The notes under the pieces are model-generated. The model was not told where the DNA came from and did not search any database. It saw only the letters and a program-made list of their open reading frames with translations. A program made the position numbers and the translations under genes. This document shows, in pieces, positions 7,907-14,279 of a stretch of 64,000 nucleotides of DNA; position 1 is the first letter of the stretch; every line of letters starts with the position of its first letter. The DNA is from Rosenbergiella epipactidis. GTDB taxonomy: Bacteria; Pseudomonadota; Gammaproteobacteria; Enterobacterales; Enterobacteriaceae. The stretch covers positions 372,001-436,000 of the forward strand of contig NZ_JABBFQ010000003.1 of NCBI RefSeq assembly GCF_018494055.1. Reading direction: 5' to 3'.

Positions 7907-9016
7907 ATGAAAAATATCCTTATTACCGGTTCAACAGGCTTTTTAGGCGGTGCTGTCGTAGCAAATTTATTGCAGAATAGGGTTAAGGATAGACTGCTGC
8001 TGCTGGTCAGAGGTAAATCCGTCGAGGAAGGGTTAAACAGACTTAAAGCAAACCTGAAAAACTTTGGATTAAATGAATCAGCAATCAAAACGATAGCACC
8101 TGAGAATATTATTTTGGGTGACCTGGCGTTAACAGAGGAATTTATTAATGACTCACGGCTTAGCGACCTCACTCACGTTATTAACTGTGCTGCTGTAGCC
8201 TCTTTTGGTAACAATCCCACTATCTGGAAAGTGAATGTTGAGGGTACATTCCAGTTCGCAGAACGGATGAGCCGCGTCAAAGGGTTACAGAAATTTATCC
8301 ACGTGGGTACGGCAATGTCATGTGTGCCGGAACCAGATTCACTGGTTACAGAGGGCGTACAGGACTCCAGCCGGGAGCAGCATATTGTCGAGTATACTTG
8401 GAGCAAGGCCTCGATTGAAAAACAGATGATTGAAAAGCTGCCTACTCTGCCACTGGTCATTGCCCGGCCGTCGATCGTAGTAGGTCACTCCCATCTGGGG
8501 TGCCTGCCGTCTGCCAGTATTTTCTGGGTATTCCGGATGGCGCTGGCATTAGGCAAATTTACCTGCGACTTGGACGATCGTATTGACGTGATTCCGGTTG
8601 ATTACTGCGCTGGTGCGCTGGTGATGCTGCTCGACGCAGAAAAAGTCATCAATGAAGTGATTCACATATCTGCCGGAACACAGAGCAATGTGACCTTCGC
8701 AGAAATTGATGAGGCTATGGCCAAAGCATTAGGGCGCAGATCTATGGGTGTTGATTATCAAAAGGTTACTTATAAACAGCTTTCTGACAGCAGAAGAACA
8801 TTTAAGGATCTGTTTGGCCCGTGCAACGAACGAATCATGCTGCGTGCGATGAACCTTTACGGCCATTTCTCAAATCTAAATGTGGTATTTGATAATTCTA
8901 AACTGCTACAGCTTGGTATGAATAAGCCTTCCAGGTTCACCGATTATCTGGATCGCTGTGTGCTGACAACGCGTGACGCAACAATTGCCGAACTGATGCA
9001 GGTCGATTTTAAATAG
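7907..9016 (+). CDS. Extended SDR reductase, fatty acyl-CoA/thioester reductase-like
   Basis: This 369-aa protein has an N-terminal Rossmann fold with the NAD(P) motif TGSTGFLGG (residues 6-14). The catalytic YxxxK of extended short-chain dehydrogenases is in EYTWSKASIEK. An N-terminal LLLLVRGKSVEEGLNRL and the later IARPSIVVGHS resemble NAD_binding_4 proteins, which reduce acyl-CoA or acyl-carrier thioesters. The substrate is unknown. It is on the plus strand, against the main satellite operon, with its own 5' region, and is cargo rather than a core satellite gene. The ATG at 7907 is preferred to an upstream TTG. Confidence 0.75.
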   Translation: MKNILITGSTGFLGGAVVANLLQNRVKDRLLLLVRGKSVEEGLNRLKANLKNFGLNESAIKTIAPENIILGDLALTEEFINDSRLSDLTHVINCAAVASFGNNPTIWKVNVEGTFQFAERMSRVKGLQKFIHVGTAMSCVPEPDSLVTEGVQDSSREQHIVEYTWSKASIEKQMIEKLPTLPLVIARPSIVVGHSHLGCLPSASIFWVFRMALALGKFTCDLDDRIDVIPVDYCAGALVMLLDAEKVINEVIHISAGTQSNVTFAEIDEAMAKALGRRSMGVDYQKVTYKQLSDSRRTFKDLFGPCNERIMLRAMNLYGHFSNLNVVFDNSKLLQLGMNKPSRFTDYLDRCVLTTRDATIAELMQVDFK

Positions 9017-9194
9017 TCAGATATCGGAAAAAAATAAAGACTGAAGTATAAGTGGGGGCAGGGATCGAATTATGTCGCCCTGTAATCGAGCCATCTTTAG
9101 CACTGTCATTTCTAGCTTTTCACGGTTTAGCATTGGTCGCCCTCACGATAAAAACGGTAGTGCAGCAATCGCTGATTTTACCACCATAATTTAC

Positions 9195-9276
9195 CTTTTT
9201 TCTGGACGTTTTTAATAAAAAGACTGAGAGCGCGGTCTTTAGCCTAAGAGCCTTAGAGTTTTTACCTCCCCCCTTG
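9195..9276 (-). other. cos-like packaging site shared with the adjacent phage
   Basis: On the minus strand this reads GGGGGGAGGTAAAA (9273-9260), then 22 bp, then GACCGCGC (9237-9230), followed by one base and CTCA, R, TC, K and a T run. The region between HNH and terS of the phage has the same two words 23 bp apart and the same trailing words (41623-41681). Elsewhere in the two elements I see no such similarity. It lies just downstream of the 101-aa gene at the end of the satellite's packaging-like operon. The likely role is recognition by the phage terminase. Confidence 0.65.
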
Positions 9277-9284
9277 GCATATCC

Positions 9285-9590
9285 TTAACGCTTTATTGTC
9301 TGCGTTATTATCCGGTCGGTATGCTGCCCCATAAGGCCATTAATCAGCATCATTTCCCGATAGAGTTCAGTGCGTGGCTGTGGGTTCATGGCATAGAGTT
9401 CAGCCCATCTCTGAGCCAGTATCAGATTGCGTACTCTGTTGCTCTCTGTGGCGGTGAAGTGTTCCGGTACTACTACCGGGAAGAAAGCCTGTCTACTCCT
9501 CTCTCCGTGCTTCACAGCGTTAGTATTCCCTATCGGTGCGCCTGAGCCTTTGCGCTTTCCACCCCAACTTGATTGTTGGTTAGTTGTCAT
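9285..9590 (-). CDS. Small basic protein, possible packaging factor
   Basis: This 101-aa protein has an N-terminal stretch GGKRKGSGAPIGNTNAVKHG, a Gly/Lys-rich, AT-hook-like sequence common at the start of phage terminase small subunits and related DNA-binding proteins. The rest is helical. It is the last gene before the cos-like site and has its own promoter-like sequence with an overlapping palindrome. The position next to cos suggests a terminase small subunit substitute or a redirecting partner. The function is inference. Confidence 0.55.
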   Translation of the reverse strand: MTTNQQSSWGGKRKGSGAPIGNTNAVKHGERSRQAFFPVVVPEHFTATESNRVRNLILAQRWAELYAMNPQPRTELYREMMLINGLMGQHTDRIITQTIKR

Positions 9591-9616
9591 GGTTGGCCTC
9601 GCTGGGAGTGTACGAA

Positions 9617-9654
9617 ATATTTCTCACACCTCCGTTCAATGTCAAGTTTTGACA
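9617..9654 (-). promoter_or_regulatory. Promoter with palindromic operator for the 101-aa gene
   Basis: On the minus strand a perfect -35 TTGACA (9645-9640) is 17 bp from AAATAT (9622-9617). The palindrome TGTCAAAACTTGACA (9654-9640) overlaps the -35 box, as an operator would. The start codon of the 101-aa gene is 27 bp further on. Confidence 0.45.
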
Positions 9655-9680
9655 GGTTCTCACTGTCAGCGCGACTAGTA

Positions 9681-9899
9681 TTATTGAGATAGAACTGCTC
9701 TGAGTTCTTTACCGTGCGGAAAGGAATACCCTGTGCGCTTGTGCTGTGCTTTCTCGATTGAATCCGCTGCGCCTAATGGTCGATTACCAGATATTTGATC
9801 CATCAGTGCCGATATGATGGCTATATCAGTATTAGCATCGTTACTCTGGAAGGCCGATAGCTTCGCTTTAATCTTGGATAAGGTGGCTCTATTACTCAT
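9681..9899 (-). CDS. Hypothetical satellite protein, 72 aa
   Basis: The N-terminus MSNRATLSKIKAKLSAF matches that of the gene before it (MTNRKTLDSIKNRLNNL) at about nine of seventeen positions, so the two share a helical N-terminal segment. The remainder differs. Its ATG overlaps the stop of the 75-aa gene (ATGA). It belongs to the block of small genes leading to the cos-like site. No family recognised. Confidence 0.6.
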   Translation of the reverse strand: MSNRATLSKIKAKLSAFQSNDANTDIAIISALMDQISGNRPLGAADSIEKAQHKRTGYSFPHGKELRAVLSQ

Positions 9900-10123
9900 G
9901 CGTTACCTTCCCATTTCACACGGCGCGGGTCGCCTTCTGGATAAACCTCTTGCCATGCCTCGCCGCCATGCTTACCGAAAGGAATGTAAGACTTACTCGC
10001 AATTACAATATCGCCGTTCGGGTCTTTATCTATGCCCACCAGCTCAAGGCCATTAATGCGCTCATGAGGCGATAGATTGTTAAGCCGGTTCTTTATTGAA
10101 TCGAGCGTTTTACGATTTGTCAT
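9896..10123 (-). CDS. Hypothetical satellite protein, 75 aa
   Basis: It starts MTNRKTLDSIKNRLNNL, sharing its N-terminal helix with the 72-aa product next to it. The C-terminal part (SYIPFGKHGGEAWQEVYPEG) is rich in Gly and aromatic residues. The start overlaps the DUF5681-like gene by 14 bp and the stop overlaps the next start by 4 bp, showing translational coupling. No family recognised. Confidence 0.6.
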   Translation of the reverse strand: MTNRKTLDSIKNRLNNLSPHERINGLELVGIDKDPNGDIVIASKSYIPFGKHGGEAWQEVYPEGDPRRVKWEGNA

Positions 10124-10553
10124 TTTCCATAGCCTCTAGTCGTTCTAGTATCTCTTTCATCTCTCGTCTTACCTCGTCAATCTCAGCCACTCTGGCAACG
10201 CTAGCGGCAGCATTGATGATGTGTGCGCCAATATCAGGGGTTACTTCCCCACGGCTGATAGCGGCTAATACAGACATACTAAAGCGGGTGAGGTCGGTAG
10301 TGTCTGCGAGGAATTCAACGGTGGGCATTGTTGTTTTACTTACTGGGTCGCAACGGTCAGCCCATATCTTTAAACAAGCAGTATCTCCGGCTTTGATGCC
10401 TTCGGTGATTGACCTCATCGCATCGGGAGTGAGATCCATTAGTTGGCGTCTAATCTCTGCGCCTTTACCGGGTCTGCCGCTTGGATTACCGGACGTTCCT
10501 TTAGTCCAGCGGGTAGGGTGTTTTCCCTGTTCTTTCCTGCTATCAGGAGGCAT
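10110..10553 (-). CDS. DUF5681-like protein
   Basis: This 147-aa protein has the N-terminal signature TKGTSGNPSGRPGKG of DUF5681, found in phage and plasmid proteins and often next to packaging genes. The rest is helical and ends in a coiled-coil-like RREMKEILERLEAMEN. It heads the operon leading to the cos-like site. A role as terminase small subunit-like protein is possible but unproven. Confidence 0.65.
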   Translation of the reverse strand: MPPDSRKEQGKHPTRWTKGTSGNPSGRPGKGAEIRRQLMDLTPDAMRSITEGIKAGDTACLKIWADRCDPVSKTTMPTVEFLADTTDLTRFSMSVLAAISRGEVTPDIGAHIINAAASVARVAEIDEVRREMKEILERLEAMENDKS

Positions 10554-10582
10554 GAATATTCCTTAATAAATCGAGATAGCTG

Positions 10583-10924
10583 TCATTCCATCAGGCCAGT
10601 AATGCTTACCTTGCCGCATCTTTCACGGTTCAACGTTCTCGGCGGATTCTCTTTGGTCAGTAGCTCTAGCGTTGAATGTCCGGCAGTCGTGGTTAACTTA
10701 TACATCCGGTCGGTTACTGTGATTGAGTCAGGTAACAGCGTAATGATTGAATTATCGTAATCACGGGGCGCACCTGTGAACTGTTGGCCTAGTACCTTCA
10801 CTCGGTCGCCGTTGATGCTTGATTGATAGCGGTCGAGGTGAACGCTGAAACTCCCACATTGAAAGGCATTGGCGGTAAGTGGTGCGAGTATGAGTAGTGC
10901 GACTAGCTTTGTTTTTAACTTCAT
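10583..10924 (-). CDS. Secreted protein, 113 aa
   Basis: A clear signal peptide is present (MKLKTKLVALLILAPLTANA, cleaved before FQCGS). The mature part has two Cys (FQCGSF and ERCGKV) that could form a disulphide, and beta-rich sequence. Its ATG overlaps the stop of the HExxH peptidase gene (ATGA), so the two are co-translated. It is probably periplasmic. The role is unknown; a partner or inhibitor of the peptidase is possible only by position. Confidence 0.65.
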   Translation of the reverse strand: MKLKTKLVALLILAPLTANAFQCGSFSVHLDRYQSSINGDRVKVLGQQFTGAPRDYDNSIITLLPDSITVTDRMYKLTTTAGHSTLELLTKENPPRTLNRERCGKVSITGLME

Positions 10925-11517
10925 GCTGCTTCACCTCGGTCTATCGTGTCGATGAGTTGATAAATTCTTGCTTCTTTAAGCGATTCCCTAGATTCAAAGA
11001 AATTGATTATTTCAGGGTGTGGGGTCATTCGTTTTTGCTCTACAAGGTCAGCCAATGCCTCAATATCCTTCCAGTAAATGCTTACGATGCTCTTGCATAA
11101 ACTTAACGATCTTAGATACATCCATTCGCTATGGTCTGGTATCCCACACGCCTTTTTTTGAATCTTTTCTAACGCCTTAGATATTTCCTTGCTGTCTGAC
11201 TTTGCCGTTTTAGTCATCAAGTGGTCGATACTTTGCCCAGTGTAAACGGACTCAGCCGCAGCCCCTGCTATCAGAATGGATAGCATAGCTTTTGGGTCAG
11301 GCGTTAATTCATCTCCATGCCATAAGCTATGAAGGCACGCGGCTTTGCAGTCGTTATGTTCATTGCCGCCACTAAAAACAATGGTTCTATTCTCGTCAGC
11401 GATGCCTATCTCAATAAAAGATGCGCCCCATAAATAGGCTAAGAGTGCATGCCCTGCCTCATGTATAGACAGGTATCTCTCCCATTTCGGGAAGCGTTGC
11501 TGCTCTTTGTTCTCCAT
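10921..11517 (-). CDS. HExxH metallopeptidase-like protein
   Basis: This 198-aa protein has HEAGHALLAYL at residues 19-29, the zinc-binding HExGH motif typical of M41 (FtsH-type) peptidases. A later ILIAGAAAESVYTG matches the M41 AGxxAE region. The AAA+ domain of FtsH is absent, so this is a stand-alone peptidase-like domain. No signal peptide is seen, so it acts in the cytoplasm. It is coupled to the 55-aa gene upstream (TAATG) and the secreted-protein gene downstream (ATGA). The target is unknown; in a satellite, helper or host regulators are plausible. Confidence 0.7.
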   Translation of the reverse strand: MENKEQQRFPKWERYLSIHEAGHALLAYLWGASFIEIGIADENRTIVFSGGNEHNDCKAACLHSLWHGDELTPDPKAMLSILIAGAAAESVYTGQSIDHLMTKTAKSDSKEISKALEKIQKKACGIPDHSEWMYLRSLSLCKSIVSIYWKDIEALADLVEQKRMTPHPEIINFFESRESLKEARIYQLIDTIDRGEAA

Positions 11518-11684
11518 TATTTAGCCATGTCCCGTAACGCCTTAGCCATGAGGTGACGGGCGATTTCGTGGATTGTTGGGGCGACATTAAGCGGTGATTT
11601 GCTGCGTTCTTCACGCTGAATCGCTTGCAGTGCTTCGATTTGCTCACTACTCAGTAAGACAGGCTTTAGTTCTGATGTAGTCAT
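11517..11684 (-). CDS. Small hypothetical protein, 55 aa
   Basis: The protein starts MTTSELKPVLLSSEQIEALQ and ends IARHLMAKALRDMAK. It is basic and helical, compatible with a small DNA-binding regulator. The stop overlaps the start of the peptidase gene (TAATG). A promoter with a perfect TATAAT lies 36 bp upstream. No family recognised. Confidence 0.6.
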   Translation of the reverse strand: MTTSELKPVLLSSEQIEALQAIQREERSKSPLNVAPTIHEIARHLMAKALRDMAK

Positions 11685-11719
11685 GGTGATTGTTCGCTAC
11701 GTTGGTTATTTATACAGCT

Positions 11720-11748
11720 ATTATAATTGTAATTGTTGAAATGATTAA
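11720..11748 (-). promoter_or_regulatory. Promoter of the 55-aa/peptidase/secreted-protein operon
   Basis: A perfect -10 TATAAT on the minus strand (11725-11720) is 17 bp from a weaker -35 TTAATC. It is correctly placed before the 55-aa gene. The rest of 11749-11966 is AT-rich and I see nothing else in it. Confidence 0.45.
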
Positions 11749-11966
11749 TATATTTATGCCGATTTATGAAACGATTATTTGATAGTGAGGATCGAATAGT
11801 TAAATCAAAGTAATAAGCTGCTAGACTGCGGCCTTGGTGGGTTTATGACTTGATTATAAATGCATGCCCGTTGAGTTTGGCTATCCCCATGCGGTGATGT
11901 GTGGCGGTGGCCTATCAAAGTTTTTACGGTCGATTTTTAGCTGTTATCCGGAGGGTTGAGTGGATT

Positions 11967-11990
11967 AAACCCCAGAATAACTCTGGGGGG
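11967..11990 (-). terminator. Terminator-like hairpin after the GH19 operon
   Basis: On the minus strand CCCCAGA/TCTGGGG forms a stable hairpin followed by TTTAAT, a weak T run. It lies about 80 bp beyond the periplasmic-protein gene. Confidence 0.5.
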
Positions 11991-12071
11991 ACTGATCAGT
12001 GAGAAAAAAGATGGGGAAAGGTAACATGTAATGAGTCAGCCATAAAGATAATGGCTTAATTCGTTAGTTTA

Positions 12072-12416
12072 TTATAGATCGGCATATTCAAGTATATCTT
12101 CACCCATTAATGTGCAATTTAATGATGAAGAGTAAGTTAGTCTTATTCTATACTTACCTTTATAAATATATCCCCATGTTTCAAGCACATCGAATATTTG
12201 ATTTCGGTTTTCAGGGTTATTTATCTTAGGGAGTGATTTCACATTATTATCAATTACTATTCTATCATCGTTTTCTTTATAGAAAATGAGGAATTTTTTT
12301 GCATCTATAATTGCATTTTTCTTACACTTTAATGATGATAAGTTATCGCTGGAAAATGAGGTCGATGAGATTACCATTAAAGATATGAAAATAACTATTT
12401 TCTTTATACTATTCAT
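12072..12416 (-). CDS. Periplasmic protein coupled to GH19 gene, candidate immunity protein
   Basis: This 114-aa protein has a signal peptide (MNSIKKIVIFISLMVISSTSFS). The mature part has two Cys (SLKCKKN and SLNCTLMG). Its ATG overlaps the stop of the GH19 gene (TAATG), so the pair is translationally coupled. A peptidoglycan-acting enzyme without a signal peptide followed by a small periplasmic protein is the usual layout of an antibacterial effector and its immunity protein. The family is not recognised and the pairing is inference. The gene is very AT-rich compared with its neighbours, suggesting recent acquisition. Confidence 0.6.
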   Translation of the reverse strand: MNSIKKIVIFISLMVISSTSFSSDNLSSLKCKKNAIIDAKKFLIFYKENDDRIVIDNNVKSLPKINNPENRNQIFDVLETWGYIYKGKYRIRLTYSSSLNCTLMGEDILEYADL

Positions 12417-12997
12417 TAATATATACCCATTTCTTTCTTAATTCTTTCTAGAGCTGATTGTCTTTGTGATAGGCCATTATAGCCACCATTAACGACATAT
12501 GTAACTGATCTTATATCATCTTTATCAGCATAACGATTAACTAATTTCTTTTTCCAAAACTCGCATGCTGTTCTCACGGCTATATCAAGATCATTAGCTA
12601 CCGTGTTGGGGTCTTTGATTAGATTTTTATGCAGTATTTTTCCGTAAGTATCATAATTTTCTCTGCCTGTAAGATGAAGCATCCCCCTTCCAACATATTT
12701 TGGACCATCACCAGGGTATTTATTCCCAACCGTTTTACCTGTTTTAGTGCTTGGTTCATATTCCATACCACCATGTTTTGCATGTTCAGTGAGTGACGAG
12801 AAGTTTGCAGTTTCAACACAAGACTGGGCAAGAAAATGAGCAATTCTCATTTTTGTATTTATCTGATATATGGGTAGCCAATAATTAAGAGGATTTTTTA
12901 ATCCTTTCATATTTGTTTTTTGAGAGTGTAATAGAGAATTCTTGCTTATATAATGCTGTGATATTTTCCATAAAAAATCTTCTGTTATACGAAACAT
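12416..12997 (-). CDS. Glycoside hydrolase family 19 (lysozyme/chitinase-like) protein
   Basis: GH19 features are visible: the catalytic-Glu region AQSCVETANFSSLTE, and PKYVGRGMLHLTGRENYDTY, which matches the phage endolysin motif KYRGRGLIQITG. A C-terminal VTYVVNGGYNGL also fits. The enzyme would cut peptidoglycan glycan strands. It has no signal peptide, so another route to the cell wall is needed. I prefer the ATG at 12997 (MFRITEDF); an upstream in-frame ATG at 13018 has no better ribosome site. It is AT-rich, is not part of the satellite core, and is coupled to the periplasmic-protein gene. Confidence 0.75.
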   Translation of the reverse strand: MFRITEDFLWKISQHYISKNSLLHSQKTNMKGLKNPLNYWLPIYQINTKMRIAHFLAQSCVETANFSSLTEHAKHGGMEYEPSTKTGKTVGNKYPGDGPKYVGRGMLHLTGRENYDTYGKILHKNLIKDPNTVANDLDIAVRTACEFWKKKLVNRYADKDDIRSVTYVVNGGYNGLSQRQSALERIKKEMGIY

Positions 12998-13316
12998 ATT
13001 ATCAATTATACCTCTCATGATTTTGATATTGAATTGGTTATTGTTAAGTAATAAATATTTTTGTTGTTAACTTCCTTGATATAGATCATTAAACTTTAAA
13101 AATGTATTTTTTAAAAAACGTGGTTGGTTGAGCAAGAGAAAATGTGCTTTGATTATAAGAAAAATATTAGAAGGATTTACCTATAGTATATATATAGATT
13201 TTAGGGGTTTTTAATCACAACAATTTTTCACGAGAATTAAGCACAAATCGTGGTAGCTAGTACTATTTTTAGGCAGTCTCTCCGAGTTGATTTGTATTAA
13301 AACATTTCGGTTTTTC
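12998..13316. other. AT-rich intergenic region
   Basis: About 300 bp of AT-rich sequence precede the GH19 gene on the minus strand. It must hold that gene's promoter. I see no ORF, RNA or clear repeat in it. Confidence 0.4.
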
Positions 13317-13496
13317 TTAGCTGAATAGGTAAGGGCTGAGCATTTGTTTGTGCTTGGCGCTCTTCTTCATCTTCTTTTTACTCTTTCCTGCCGCCTGTAC
13401 GGGATTCTGTGGCGTTTTCTCTGCCTCGGCTGGCTTCTGCGCTGGCTTGAGCTTTAACGATAATACAGGGCGCTTGGCTTCGTTGTTGTCGGTCAT
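13317..13496 (-). CDS. Small basic Lys-rich protein, 59 aa
   Basis: It starts MTDNNEAKRPVLSLKLKPAQ. The C-terminal half has GKSKKKMKKSAKHKQ, strongly basic and probably nucleic-acid binding. The ATG is 2 bp after the original stop of the SSB gene, so the two formed one operon. Small proteins beginning with this kind of sequence are common in P4-like elements. The function is unknown. Confidence 0.6.
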   Translation of the reverse strand: MTDNNEAKRPVLSLKLKPAQKPAEAEKTPQNPVQAAGKSKKKMKKSAKHKQMLSPYLFS

Positions 13497-13498
13497 GG

Positions 13499-13910
13499 TT
13501 AAAACTCCGGTTCATCGTTAAAAGGATAGTTCTCATACTCAGGCGGCACGTTGCTTTGTGGTTTCGTTGCTTTAGGGGTGGGCTTCCTGCCTGACGGTCT
13601 AACGGTTTTAGCACTGATAACAGAATCAGCAATCACCTGAGCCTGTTCCTTCTTCACGCCGTCCTGTCCATTGGTTCAACTGCATATTACCGGACACGCT
13701 TATCATGTCGCCCTTTGAGTGCTTCGCCAGTGCCTCAGCCTGTTTACCGAACGCGACTATGCCTAGCCAGTAAGCTGCCTGTCCTTCGTCTGCGTTATTA
13801 CATGGCAGATTAACCACGAGTCGCGCCATTGCCATCTGATTACCGTTTGCTGTGGTGCGAGTGGTGACCTCTGCCACGATGCGCCTATGCGCTGAAATTT
13901 GTGCGGTCAC
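13499..13910 (-). pseudogene. Single-stranded DNA-binding protein, frameshifted
   Basis: The first 83 or so codons encode an OB-fold SSB (RRIVAEVTTRTTANGNQMAM, later SVSGNMQLNQWTG). In this frame translation stops early at a TGA near 13626. Shifting frame after NQWTG restores a normal continuation (QDGVKKEQAQVIADSV) and an acidic tail ending PFNDEPEF at 13499. The sequence at the break, ACAGGACGGC, fits loss of one 5-bp AGGAC unit. The truncated 94-aa product would lack the acidic C-terminal tail used to bind partner proteins. Confidence 0.7.
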
Positions 13911-14015
13911 TGTGTTGTCCTCTGATTATTTATTGTTCGTTGGATGGGGGTTTAGCCGTCCAGAGTAGAAATATTCTCAACTTACCCTCCCCGTGGAAAA
14001 GTTTTACCCCCTTTA

Positions 14016-14262
14016 TATCTCTACCTTGGTCTACCTAGCCCTCAAAGCCAGCAACCACGAGGCCTGTAGCGAGGTAGAGTATTTTTTTATATCTCTACCT
14101 ATGTCTACCTATCTCTACCTACTTTTTGCAGTAAGTCTTAAAGATTGGTTTTTCTGGGTAGAGATAGGTAGAGATAAGTAGACTTAAATTTATATATCTC
14201 TACCTAGCTGTAAGCCTTGGTGTTACAGGGCTTAACAGTGTTTAGGTAGAGAGGTAGAGATA
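14016..14262. repeat. Iteron cluster, candidate satellite replication origin
   Basis: The core CTACCT or its complement AGGTAG occurs about eleven times here, mostly as TCTCTACCTA, in both orientations (for example 14020, 14030, 14093, 14104, 14112, 14165, 14198, 14242, 14250). The cluster sits between the primase-helicase and SSB genes with AT-rich stretches between the copies. P4 alpha binds repeated short iterons at its origin. The position and structure fit an origin recognised by this element's alpha-like protein. Confidence 0.6.
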
Positions 14263-14279
14263 ATTCCTTCCAAAAAAGT

